DNA from: Neckera pumila
Lineage: Eukaryota > Streptophyta > Bryopsida > Hypnales > Neckeraceae
DNA: 64,000 nt
Reading direction: 5' to 3'
Assembly (NCBI GenBank): GCA_963969595.1
Contig: OZ018409.1
Span: 23,118,163-23,182,162, forward strand
Positions 23,628-38,002 of this stretch are shown in pieces (the stretch's first letter is position 1; each line of letters starts with the position of its first letter). A program made the translations under genes and the position numbers. The notes under the pieces are model-generated. The model saw nothing but the letters and a program-made list of their open reading frames with translations. It ran no database searches and was not told the origin of the DNA.

Positions 23628-24338
23628 ACCTTGCAGCTGTAACATTCATGTCATCTACCGTATCCAGATTTAGTTCAGGTATCAGCCTAGGTCATGTACA
23701 CAGCTTTCCATACTTCAATTTCCAATGAGGTTTCTTCGTATTTGCGTCTAGTAGTATGTAGGCCTAGACTCATAAAGTTCATGTAAGTTATGTCACGTTG
23801 TTGATAGTCACAGTTGTGACCTGTGACATTTGTAGCTTGGAATCTGTGTAAGGTTGTAAAGTTACCTTCAATGGAGCAAGATTTTGCCTTCTAAGACCGC
23901 TGCGTAAATTGTGAGCAACCACATGCCTGTGGTCACATACAATCTTGCCCAAATAACATCACTCTTGTTGCTATCACCTTTGTTATGTCGTCAACAAACT
24001 TGAAACCGATTTTCAAGGTTTAGAATTCACTTATCAATACTGTATCCCTATCACTGCTGATTTTTATACATATTTTTGAAGAATCTATAGTATAATACGG
24101 TAGTGATGATATCAATATGACTATCCATCACCCATTCATGTATTGGACTTGTGTATATTTACTCAAGGTTTTCTTGAATCTTGAATCAACAATCTATCCA
24201 ACTTTATTCTCCACAAATCGATTGTTTTATAGTGAGTTTCAGTATTGTACAGTACTGTACTATACAACTTACATGAAAAGATGCATCAACTGAAACTACT
24301 GTTAAAGGGGCTCGAGTAGTTATTTCTTGCTAATGTCA
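23628..24338. other. YIP1-type gene 3' region and spacer
   Basis: This probably includes the 3' untranslated region. No coding exon was recognised. GTATTGTACAGTACTGTAC near 24243-24261 is a short palindromic stretch. Confidence 0.5.
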
Positions 24339-24697
24339 CATTAGAGGAAATTTCAGGCCTTCGGAGGGTTACTCTGTAGCCCTCTGAGGTTCCCTGAAAT
24401 TTGCTTTTATTTTACTCAAAAAATCATTTTTCTCCAATTTTCTCCATGTTGAAGCAGCGACAGTGGCGTAGGAATCCAAAATTCTGAATAAAAAATTATT
24501 AAAAAATAAAAATAAAAATAAAAATATTTATAATAAAATTAAAAATATAAAATTTGTGAAACGTGATTGCTCCGGCGAGCAGTCAGAGACTTTGACTGCT
24601 CACCAAGAGCAATTTCAAAGTTGACAGGCCATTGCAAAGAATAGCATGGCATGTCAACTTCAGACGACCCTCCAAGGGGCTAAATTTTTCTCTAATG
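24339..24697. mobile_element. MITE with about 30-base imperfect terminal inverted repeats
   Basis: The left end CATTAGAGGAAATTTCAGG and the inverted right end CATTAGAGAAAAATTTAG continue in parallel to GGAGGGT. Two nested hairpins lie inside: one formed by TTCAGGCC...GGAGGG against CCCTC...CCTGAAA, and one around GCAGTCAGAGACTTTGACTGC. There is no coding capacity and no clean target duplication. Confidence 0.6.
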
Positions 24698-24715
24698 CAT
24701 GTAATCACTAGATTA

Positions 24716-25090
24716 TTAACCCTAGAAGGATGGGTTGCTCATTGTGGAAATCATCCTTTTTAGTACTGTGTGAATCATTTGGTTCAAAAAAATCCTAGAG
24801 CACTCATTGGAGGTCAAACTATTGTGCAAGACCTTCCCTTTTCACACAAAATTTCAAGGATAAATTTATAGGATTCTTTGTCATCCATCAAACATTTAGT
24901 GTCTGTGGCATCCTTCTTGGGTTAATCACCCATCTATAATCTAGTCTTGTCTACTACTTAATCCTAAGTAGTCACCAAAATATGCAAATTATTGAACAGG
25001 TAAGTAGGTGCATTTTTTGTTTGTACAATTAACAGTGAAGTCATCCATCAGACCTCTCAGGTCCATAGCTTCTTTAAAGGGTTAAGTAGA
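24716..25090 (-). repeat. Dispersed repeat family R3, copy 1
   Basis: The sequence is related to the reverse complement of 43800-44200 and 33150-33330. The common blocks are AGGTCAAACTATTGTGCAAG, ACACAAAATTTCAAGG and CATTTAGTGTCT. The outer end reads TTAACCCTAGAAGGATGGG; related ends occur in the other copies. The inner limit is uncertain. Confidence 0.5.
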
Positions 25091-26829
25091 AAATTCATAA
25101 ACCCCTATATAATAATCAATAATGCAACTTTCTTTCATGATTGTGGTGTACTACAATATCCAATCATCCAATTACTATAGAATTAATCCTTTAGGTTCTA
25201 GAGTTGTTTTGGTGAGAAAGATAATATGAACATAGTCTTCAGCAAATGTGAGATTATTGAAGACAGAAGAGCCTAAGTAGAGAAAGTAACAATATTGAAT
25301 TGGAGAATGTATAAGAGATAATGGGTGTGCAAAAAATTAGGACTGTCCATTGTTTATATTGCAAGAATTTTGAATTTCTTGATAGTATATACAACATTGA
25401 TGACAACAACATATGAAAAATGCACACGTATAGGCTTCTAGCACTTGTAACATGATAGAAGATTCACTTTGAGGACCTTTGGATTCAATAGACATTGATT
25501 TCATGATTGATACAGAGCAATCAATATAGAAAAACAAACCTGCATTGTGTAGAAATACATCCTTTATAGTTATAGTAAGAAGCACTCGACATAAGCATAT
25601 ATATTATCTTCTACTCAAAATTGATGCAAATTTAGTTGTCAACTTCTTTTGTGACTAATGAACATTTACATAGAGGTAGTTGAAAGTAGTGTTTACAGTA
25701 GAAGGTGGAAGAAAGACTTGAAAAAAGAAAAATACATATAGTTGACCATAATATATGAAAGTACAAAAAACATTGCTATATATTTTATTTCCTCTACATA
25801 GAACTTCTTTCAAGAAAGGGCCTATTTATTTGTGTCATCTTTGTGTTTACTATCTCCTTCCAAAATAGCTGTAAATATTATTCATGATCCTAGTCTATTA
25901 TGCAACCTATCCAAAAGGACACATTTGCTTTCTTTCCATGTACTATATAAACACTGGAAAGCAAGCACGTATATAAATGCACATAATTGTTACATACAAT
26001 TGTATTTCCCAAATCCGATTGTTCCAATTTATTCTCTATCAAATGAATTAATAACCTCCATTTCCTAACTCACTCCCAATTCCTCTTAGATGAAGATTTA
26101 TTTCTATTTTTCATTCCAAAGAAATCATATTTGGGTTGCATGGGACCTAAAGGGTTAGAGCTCATTACTCTTGTGTCCAACTAATTTAGTGCATTCTACA
26201 AAGCAATATTAGCATGAAATTCCAAATACACTTAACCCCTATGCACCCACTAATGCCTCAACTATCTAAGCCTCATGGACTTCAAATGGTGAATTCCATT
26301 CTTAATGCCTCCATTGGGAGGTAGACCCTATAAAGAACCAACATGTTCCTTTCTCTAAGAAATTCTCAAGGGTGGAAGAGATATTATTATACAAAGTTGC
26401 AAGCAAAAAAAGATTTGCAAGTTGACCCTCTATGGGAACAGAGCAAAAAATGTTGCCCAATGGCCGACTTTCAAAAATAGTGCAAAACAAAAGAATCCAC
26501 GCATTCATTTGATCAATGGATAATTGCTTGGCCGATGACCACAGAGATATTCCCGTTGTTTCAGGGTTAAATGATTAACCTGACGCAGTTCTTACATCAC
26601 AGCGAAAGTCCAACGTGAATCATCATAAAATGAAATGTAGCGAGTACTCTTTATTCAGAGGTTTGAGACGGAAGTAATTACAAGATTCGCCACTTGAAGC
26701 ACACTATACCTTCAAATAGAATACTATAAACATTGAGTAAAGTTATCATCATCTCACTCGACATCGAGCATGATGAAATTTGCCGAGATTTGTGTTGCTT
26801 GCTTTACGACCACCCAGTTTCACTCGAAT
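25091..26829. other. Spacer downstream of the PHYHD1-type gene
   Basis: This is AT-rich sequence with short unconvincing open frames (25337-25585 minus, 25832-26068 plus, 26302-26508 minus). The right few hundred bases should contain the minus-strand 3' untranslated region of the neighbouring gene. Confidence 0.5.
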
Positions 26830-29737
<2,908 letters not shown>

Positions 29738-32029
29738 GGTTGTTGCTTGTTCGTTTGCGACCTCGAGTATCGTGCTGCTGTAACCCTACGAGACAATCCC
29801 TTGGAGCGGATTCGAGAAAACAAGGGCAGCGTGAGGAGAGAGCGGCGAACGTGCAAAGAGGTAAGGCACACCAACCAAAAGCTGGCTGCGGCAACGAAGG
29901 TGCGAAATCAAAAGTGCTTTGGTACTTTGGAGGTGACACACTGCAAACCAGGGATTTTTTTTATCATTTTTTATCATTTTGGAGAAGTAGCCACTGCTAT
30001 TTCTTCAATACTCATGTGATACTTGGGTGATATCTATATCAGAACTAGGTGATACTTAGGTAAAATTTGGCTATGGGTCTTTAAAAAACAAACAATAATC
30101 TGGCTATTTTGACAGAAAAAAATGAAAATTTTCTTCACAAAAAATAACCAACATCTCTTGGTTGTAGCCAACTAGCCAAAAATCATGTATAAAAAAAAAA
30201 TTGTTGGAAAATGTCTACTAAGCATTTGAGCACGGTTCTCTATTGTTTTTTGGTTTAATTCTGAAAATAAGTGCATACGGAATCAAAGTGCACACTCTAA
30301 TGAATAATGATTGTATATCTAAGGCAAGAATGAATAGGGTTTGTATTAACCCTTCAAGGCCCAACAATTTTTTGACAATAAGAGGTTTTTAATGAATCAA
30401 AATACTTTGATATTTTTTTGCACATGGAAGTGCTTGAAATTTTTAATTTTAACCACATAAAAGTAAATAATACTTTGTCAAGTACACATAGAATTCATTG
30501 TGGAAAATATTGACTATTAGATTTTAGATTATAACAATTTTGGATGATCAACTTTGTAGGCAAAAAAGCACGGCCATTGAAGAAGAAACATTACAGGAAG
30601 ATGAATAATGCTTTTTTAATCCTAAGAAAAATTGTACTGGAATCTAAAGCAAATGTAATATCTTTTAACTTAAAAAAATAAAAAAACAAAAAACTCTCTC
30701 AAATTTGCACACATTTTCAAATAGGAGTAGAAAGCCAAAACTAACCAAATTGGATTCTACAAAATTTAAAAAAAAATTATATCTATATTAATTTGAAATT
30801 TTAAAATGGATATTATTAGCATTGTCTTGGAATATCTTCAAAAAATTGGAATCATTCTAATTATTTTTGTATTCTTAATCATACCAGGCTAAACCTTATA
30901 TTCTTAAAATCGCTGAAAATAAAAATTTGAATTTCTTTTCTCCAAATCCAATTTGTTTGTGCAAAGTAAAGACTAAAAATGTCCAAGAAAATGTTTTTTT
31001 TCTAGCCCTACTATTCTTTTCATTGTAAAAAAACTATGCTTGCTCCCTTTTTCTATTAGATTCTTTTCTTTGATTATTCCAAAATCTAGATTGGTCAATT
31101 CTTTAGTTATGAGTTTTTACCACAATTGTATGCACACTTTAAAGGAAATTGTATCAAATGAAATTTAAAAAATGAAATTCCTATATTATTTTGAATCAAA
31201 AAGGCCAAGATTGGAGTCTCTTTGGCAAAATTTCCTCTGGACCAATCTTCACTCGACATATATGTGTGCCACAAAACTCCACCCAAGACACCTTTCAATA
31301 AACCTTTTTTGTTGACAAATGTACAATGAAAATATCACGCATCACAGGAAATTGTATAAAAAAATTTTGCCCTATAAATTTACTGTAATTCTTGATAAAT
31401 TCCAATTGTCAAGAGATTGTGCAATAATGTGAAACTTCATATTGGATAAAAACTTTTGTACGAAGTCTTTACAAATTAAAAAACTAAGCACAAAGCTTCT
31501 AGATTTTCTTTTAGGAACTTGAATTTTGACAATTTCCTCTATTCTAAAATTGCAAAAAATCTTAATTAGGATTTATAGAATTCAATGAAGTCAACTGAGT
31601 TTTATTCCTCTAAGAAAAGGTTTACTTTTCTTAGTTTGTACAACACCAAAAATGAGCATCAAACTAAGTAAAAAATAGGCTTATAATAATAGTCTTTCAA
31701 CAACATTTGGAATGCAAAAAATGTGAATCTTTTAAAATATTAGGAATTTGTTTCTAGACTATGACAAAAATCTAACCTTTTTAAAATACTATGCATAAAA
31801 TCCATTATTATTTTTTGTATTTCATAAATCTTGAAAGATTACATCTAATTTTTTTAATTAGTACACTATTGAAGTGATCAAATGTTAAAAACTAGGTGCA
31901 ATAATTGTTAGTAGTAGAAAATCTTGTTGCAGTCAACACAATCAAAATGATATTTTCTGTTTCTTCTTACAAAAAACATCATCTAGATTGCGTTGACTGC
32001 AATAAGGTTTCTTCTAGTGCATATACATC
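29738..32029. other. PHYHD1-type promoter side, then AT-rich spacer
   Basis: The GC-richer part to about 29940 is likely promoter and leader of the minus-strand gene. Overlapping open frames here on both strands are composition effects. From 30000 on no gene is seen. TTAACCCTTCAAGGCCC at about 30347 resembles a decayed end of the TTAA element family but has no partner. Confidence 0.45.
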
Positions 32030-33330
32030 CATCATACATAATTTACCAAAAATCACTTTATTTTAAATTAGTGCAAGCTAGTTGAAAGGTTATTGTATTG
32101 AACTAAAATTGGGATCTTCCAGCATATAGTTACACAAGTTTTATAGATGACACTTGTGTTGTGATTATATAAATAGAATAAATAAATGCAACACTATAGA
32201 AGCATATCATTCAAAAGCAATGTGGACCACCTATTGTAGCTGTATAATGCTTAATAGTGACTCTATTTTCCTGTGATACTATATATAGAGGACAAATATG
32301 GCAAAAAATAATTCTCAAAATAGATGGAAAAATTATTGGAAAATTATCTTTTTTGTATGAAAAAATCTTGAAAATTCTTTTTATTTTAGTATCTATTAAC
32401 CTTCTTTTCTAAAAAATAATTAGATATTTTATAGAGATATGCCAATCTTGTCTTTATTTGTAGTAATTGGATCCATACTTTTGTTTTTATATTCATTATG
32501 TGAGAGGATTCATATTAAAGAGAAGAAGGATAATTCTAGTCAAAGACTAGAATAAATGAAGATAATATTGGAAGCATTCCTATAAACTACACAAATATAG
32601 ATAGTAAGTGCTACTCTTGATGATATATCCACTACTTGAGAATTAGAGCATCTTTGATATCCAAGTGCTTCCTTAGGAGTAGGGCTCAAGACCTTAAATT
32701 CTCAACTCCTTTAAGGATGTTATAAAACTAAATTTTTGGGACCCATGATGCTTAAATTCATACAATTGGACCTCTCTTATTAATAAGGTAGGAGGTCCAA
32801 AAAGTGATCAAGCTTTAAAAGTTTTTTTCAATACAAAAGTACACTAGTATTGCTTTCTTCAATGTACAAATTGCATTTGTCAATGTATTAACAATGAACA
32901 TATCAAAAGGTGTCCTCTTTAAGAGCCTTACATGAATCCAACTTCAAAATTCATAATTAATTTCAAGAAGGTCAAAAAAATATAAAATGACTTGAATTAG
33001 ATGCCAATTGCATTTAACCTTCAAAAAAAATTAGCTGAAAAATATAATACAACAATCAAATCCTCTAAATTGTAAATCAACTAGTAAATTGTCACATTAT
33101 GGATCTCCTACCTCAGTAGGAACCATTTCAAGTATTGTACAATACTTCAACATTGTAAGACAAAAGTGCAGATGTACATCTTTGGAATTTTGTGCAAATA
33201 GGGAGATCTTGCATAATAGTTTGACTTCTAATGAGTACTTTTGGTATCTTTTTAAGTAGGTAATTTACATTGTACCAAAAAAAATGATTTTCATAGTGAC
33301 TCACCCATTCTAAGAGGGTTTAATGAACAA
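32030..33330 (+). repeat. Dispersed repeat family R3, copy 2 (diverged)
   Basis: The left part (AATTTACCAAAAATCAC...TTAGTGCAAGC near 32040) matches 43470 and 40690. The right part (TGCATAATAGTTTGACTTC...GTACCAAAAAAAATGATTTTC, then an end near AGAGGGTTTAA) matches 44060-44200. The pieces keep the same order as in the 43.4-44.2 kb copy. The boundaries are approximate and the middle is poorly conserved. Confidence 0.4.
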
Positions 33331-34327
33331 TATTCTACTACTTTGCATTCAAAGTAGAAATGTCGCTACTCATTAGCAAGCAATTAGTGTGGGCACGGGT
33401 GGATAACTTAGTGCATTTTAAAAACGACGTGCAGCCGAAGATAGGTAGGATTTTATTCTTTTGAGATAAATATTATAAAGTATTTACAACTAAAGTAGTA
33501 GACATTCAAAGGGTGAAATGCATTACAAGTAAATTAGGTAGCCTATAAATGTAGTCCATTCACTTTTTGTACATCTAATTTAGGGGCTAGTCATTTAGAT
33601 CTCTTGTATTGTATTTAATAGGGTCCATATGTTACAACTGGGTGTACTAGTAGGTCAGACCAATTGGATGTACAGAGCTAACTATAATTATCTTGGTGGC
33701 TATGATCACATGAGTTCATGAGTACATCTCCGCAAAAGCATTGATTTTGGGGTTCTTTGTATTTGTTTGTAACTTTTTGGATGTCAAGTGCATGAATGGG
33801 GTATGGTGTTTTTGTATCCGGATGTTTCAGTTCATTACGTGAAAATTAATATGTGAACTCTTTATCTAGAAGTGACGCTAAGACTGACAATTTGCATGCT
33901 TTAGACAATTTCAAGGAACCTTCTAGGACTTTAGACGGAGATATATATTTTTTCATCCAAGTTTTGGGGTTGGGAATTGCTTGAATGCATTTTCAGTGGA
34001 TGGGATTGGAAATTTCCTCATTCAAATTATTCACCTATCTTCATAAGATGATGCTAAATCCATTGATTATTTTTTATGGTACCAAGAAGATTGTCACTTT
34101 TAATGATTTAGAAATAAAGACTATTAATAAAAAAAAATTAATCTTCATAATAGATCCAACTTTCTTCAATATATTATTCTTATAGGTGATTTTCTAGGAT
34201 CCACATGTCTTAAAATAATTTTTCATGTTTTAAAATCTTCATATTTCACAAATAGATTTTCAAACTCAAAAAATAAACAAATTTAGGATTTCAACTATGC
34301 ACAAAAGTTTCACACAAACAAAAGTGT
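33331..34327. other. AT-rich spacer
   Basis: No gene, RNA or clear repeat was recognised. The 66-codon frame at 33985-34185 is low-complexity. Confidence 0.5.
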
Positions 34328-34640
34328 CATCCAAAAAAGTAGGGTGCAAAAAAGAAAGACCCTTCTAATACCAGCCAGTGTGCCTTGCCAAAAAACATAG
34401 GGTGCAAAAAAGGAAAAAAGAATTTATAAGAACCAAGTTGCCTTGACCAAAAAAATAGGGTGTTCAAAAGTTTACAATAACCTGGGCAATAACCAAAGTG
34501 TCTTGACAAAAAAAATAGGGTGTGAAAAAAGAAAAAAAACGCACACCAACCAAAGTGTCTTACCAAAAAAAATAGGGTGCAAAAAAGAAAGAAAAATGTT
34601 TCCCCAACCAAAGTCTCTTTGCCAAAAAAAGGGTGTGAAA
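34328..34640. repeat. Minisatellite, about six units of roughly 55-65 bases
   Basis: Each unit contains CCAAAAAAAATAGGGTGCAA, a purine run (GAAAGAAAAA) and ACCAACCAAAGTGTCTT. The array keeps an antisense frame open for 113 codons rich in FFF and LFF; this is a repeat artefact, not a gene. Confidence 0.8.
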
Positions 34641-35035
34641 AAGAACTATAAATTTTATACCACCTCAAAATCTAAAGGGTTGAAATGCTAGAACAAAGTT
34701 GTTTGAAAAGGCACAGGAAAACGCATGGAACAAGATTAATTTGCACACATGTATCTTACAATTTTCTTCTAAACTTTTTGCTTCCACTTTGCTTTTCAAT
34801 TCCCTTTTTTTCTTTATAAAGAAAATAGCCTCCAAAAAATTGCATTGACATGGGTAGTATAAGTAATGATAGGGTACCATAATATAAGTTATTTTGCCAA
34901 ATTATATAATTATAGGGGCCCTTTTAATGAGGCCTTGGAGGTAAAGAACCCTCCAAAAAATATCCCCTCGCCGCACAGGGGGTATAAAACATACAAAGAG
35001 TGATCCACCCGAGAGTGGGGAATCTTGGATTATAT
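34641..35035. other. Spacer
   Basis: No gene was recognised. Confidence 0.5.
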
Positions 35036-35181
35036 TTAGAGCAGCCCCACTCCAACACGCTGAAACAATACTCTAAAGACTTTGCACCATTGATCTTAGA
35101 AGATCTTAAAAGATCAACGGAAGCTCAATGGAGTAGAACCTTTAGAGTGTTGCTTCAGCGTTTGCAGTGGGGCTGCTCTAA
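35036..35181. mobile_element. Fold-back MITE, almost entirely inverted repeat
   Basis: The left arm (TTAGAGCAGCCCCACTCCAA ... CTCTAAAG, about 43 bases) pairs with the right arm (CTTTAGAG ... GTGGGGCTGCTCTAA) with few mismatches. Weaker pairing continues inward (CCATTGATCTT against AAGATCAACG..CAATGG). The ends are related to the GAGCATC family. Its right TAA directly abuts a new GAGCATCCCCACC end. Confidence 0.75.
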
Positions 35182-35620
35182 GAGCATCCCCACCTAGCTG
35201 GGAAAATGCCAGCCAACTTGCAAGCTCGTCAATCCAATTTGCAACCCAGAAAGAAGGGTCGTCCCACCTATAGCCTGTTAAGAGGCCATCGCCATCCAGT
35301 CACCTACATCCACGTTCACAGAGCATGTCCTTGCTTTTGGGGAAAGTGGAAAAGATGCTTGTCTCATGTGGTTTGCAAGCCGCACTTGACTTGCAAAAGA
35401 GCCCAATTTTGCAAGCCACCAAAGGCTTTTGGCCCGGCCTCTTAACAAGTTCATCCACTATGCAAGACGGGTGGGGCAATTTTGCAAGCCGGTGGCAACA
35501 AGTCATCCGTTTTACAAGGAGGCTTACATTCCACTTTGGTGAAATTCAAGCAGGGAGGCTTAGATTCCACTTTGGTGTATTTCAAATTTCCACAAGTGCG
35601 TCGTAGAAAGAAGAATCGAA
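35182..35620. mobile_element. GAGCATC-family element, left end only
   Basis: The sequence starts GAGCATCCCCACCTAGC after TAA (35179-35181). No matching right end was found, so the right limit given is arbitrary. The interior contains GTTAAGAGGCC at about 35276 inverted at about 35437, and repeated TTGCAAGC motifs. Open frames at 35206-35606 on both strands are not credible genes. Confidence 0.35.
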
Positions 35621-36686
35621 TCCATAATGTTCTTGAACCCAAAATTTGAGGCTCTTCTTTAGTGCTACTGCAGATCAAATATTCCTTTGATCATTGAATT
35701 CTAGTTTTGTTGCTCCTCTCTGGACATCGACTCAATACTAAACAAATAGACCTTGGAATAGAAAAGGTCCTTGGCAAGGTGGGTTCAAGGATTAACAAAT
35801 ACTGCCCAACTTGGTAACAGACTTACAAAATTCCGGAGCTGGAATTGGGCAAGACGGCTTGACACCCCGTAATAGGAAGGCACCGGGTGTGATTGTGATT
35901 TAGAGAGGTAGAAATATTTTCGCTCTGTGTGAAAAGTAATCTCTCGAAGAGCTTGACTAGTTCTCGTGTAAAATTGAAATGAATGCACACCATTGAAGCC
36001 ATGAAACTCTTTGCCTGTCAATAAGATTCCAACCGATAGGCTTTAGAACAGTCAATCCATGGCCAGTTGTTGTCAGCGTTGCATTAGATCGAACTTCATC
36101 ATGCATTTCTTTTATCAAGGAAGACTTTGTCACGAAGACTCTTTTTTGAAAAAGCCAAAACCTATCTACTGGACTTGGAGCACTTGCCCAATCACATACT
36201 GAGGTGGGGAGACTTAGCCCAGTTATCCTTTGAGGCTCGGAGTGGGCATCGAGACAAGTCTAACTAGAAAATGGTCGGAAATTCTTCCAACTGGCAAGGA
36301 ATCAGGATGTATTGGTTGCTGGGTCGCCATCGTCTACCTGGAGGCATGTATCCATGGCAGCTCTCTGGGTCCATTCGTCCAGTTATTAGTTGTACTATCC
36401 CCGAAAAATTCTTCAGTACATTCTTGCTGCTAGAACTAGGGTATGAAGTAGAAATTTCAGTAGAAAAAAAATTGTAATGCTTTTTGTATGATGTGAGGAG
36501 GCAGGTGAAAGCTTAGCGCCAATTTCATTGAAGAATTTTTGAAATTTTTGAAATTTTTGAAATTTCAAAAGGAAAAATACTGAGTCAGATCTTTACAAAA
36601 TGTGAATACAGGTTTGTAATGTGCGTACCCAAATTTTGCCTAAGCGCAGCAATATTTGCCTGCGTGACAAAAATAAAAACAAACAC
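35621..36686. other. Spacer, no gene recognised
   Basis: Short overlapping frames near 36230-36477 (plus) and 35785-36021 (minus) lack recognisable features. GAAATTTTT is repeated in tandem near 36530-36570. Confidence 0.45.
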
Positions 36687-36908
36687 TCAATAGGTGAAAT
36701 CAGCTACATTGGACTGTTTCCACAAGCAGCCAGAGTTTTGCTCACTTCGATACTTGGGTCTCTTTGGCCAACTTGAAAGGGCATGTTTCATGTTGAACCA
36801 GTCGGTTGCCCAGTTGTTAGGAATCCTCCCTCCACATGCAAAGACTCCAGTAATTTGTTGGCTCAGGACAAATGCGACAAAAGCTGCCAATACAGTTAAT
36901 GTGCACAT
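36687..36908 (-). CDS. Candidate small secreted peptide, 73 residues
   Basis: From the ATG at 36908 the ORF begins MCTLTVLAAFVAFVLSQQ. This is a short hydrophobic stretch, then ITGVFACGG, which would fit a signal peptide with cleavage near FA|CGG. The remaining roughly 49 residues are basic and aromatic (KHALSSWPKRPKYR) with two or three cysteines. No family is recognised. It could equally be a terminal exon of a larger gene or chance; no promoter, intron or homologous copy supports it. Confidence 0.25.
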   Translation of the reverse strand: MCTLTVLAAFVAFVLSQQITGVFACGGRIPNNWATDWFNMKHALSSWPKRPKYRSEQNSGCLWKQSNVADFTY

Positions 36909-37040
36909 ACGGTTAATGTGAGGACTTTTGAGTAGAATCTTACTCGATAAGGGAGCCGATGCCACAGGGACTATTGCATAGATGCTTAAAGCGAGCCAAT
37001 GCTACAGGGACAAAGCCCTTCTTTAGTCGCATAGCTGCTT

Positions 37041-37422
37041 GTCTTACATGCAATTCCATCCAAAACCGACTTACATGGAATTGGACATTGTGAGAGTCAT
37101 GAAAGAATGCGATTGTATTGTGAGAGTCATGAAAGAATGCGATTGTACTGTGAGAGTCATGAAAGAATGCGATTGTACTGTACATTCAGACAGCAAATGA
37201 ATGCGAAGGTCGAGATTGTGCTGACCAAACTAAATGCATGAACCAGAGAACTGATATTGCAGTCTTACATGCAATTCCATCCAAAACCGACTTACATGGA
37301 ATTGGACATTGTGAGAGTCATGAAAGAATGCGATTGTACTGTACATTCAGACAGCAAATAAATGCGAAGGTCGAGATTGTGCTGACCAAACTAAATGCAT
37401 GAACCAGAGAACTGATATTGCA
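37041..37422. repeat. Tandem duplication carrying a 30-base sub-repeat
   Basis: Copy 1 (37041-37261) and copy 2 (37262-37422) share the same start (GTCTTACATGCAATTCCATC) and end (GAGAACTGATATTGCA). They differ by 60 bases because copy 1 has three units of GTGAGAGTCATGAAAGAATG plus CGATTGTACT, and copy 2 has one. The 30-base unit keeps a minus-strand frame open (36940-37185) that encodes repeated TIAFFHDSHN. Confidence 0.9.
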
Positions 37423-38002
37423 ACGTCAATTTCCTGAAGTTTGCGGAATTCCGCAACTGCAGCATATTTGGGAGCGCGTGGCCTGAAACGTAAATCTGTA
37501 CCAGTCCTAATTTTTTAGAGCTTTGTGAATATGATTGAGCCAATTTAACGAAATTGACCGTCAGTAAATTAAAGAAGGACGAGCACATTCATCTTGGAAA
37601 TGGCCATCCATTAGTTTTTAAAACTGCAACGGAATTACGTCCATTACTAGAAAGAAAAGAATGATGCAACATCCCAACCAGGTACACTTAATCAGGGCAG
37701 GAACGGGCTTCCCATGTTCAATTGATTGTTCAAATGTCACATTTACTTGTCACAATTACGGCAACCTGAACACAAGAAAAACTGATTCTTGAAACTCCCT
37801 GAATTGAAGACCATAACTTAGCTAGATGGAAACTTCAGTTGTATTCTGTTTGCACCCAAATCTAGCAGGAAAAAGACCAAGACCATAACCTATCTAGATA
37901 AAAATTTCAGTTGCATTATTTTGCACCCAAACTAGTAGGAAAAAGGACTAAGGCTAATATAATGTAGACTTCTTGACTGGACGTATGATGAGCTACGTCT
38001 AT
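37423..38002. other. 3' side of the allene oxide cyclase gene
   Basis: This probably includes its minus-strand 3' untranslated region. A diverged direct repeat (ACCATAACTTAGCTAGAT... and ACCATAACCTATCTAGAT...) lies at about 37810-37940. Confidence 0.45.

Noticed and set aside
34327..34668. 113-codon minus-strand frame rich in phenylalanine
   Set aside because: It is a translation of the A-rich minisatellite read backwards.
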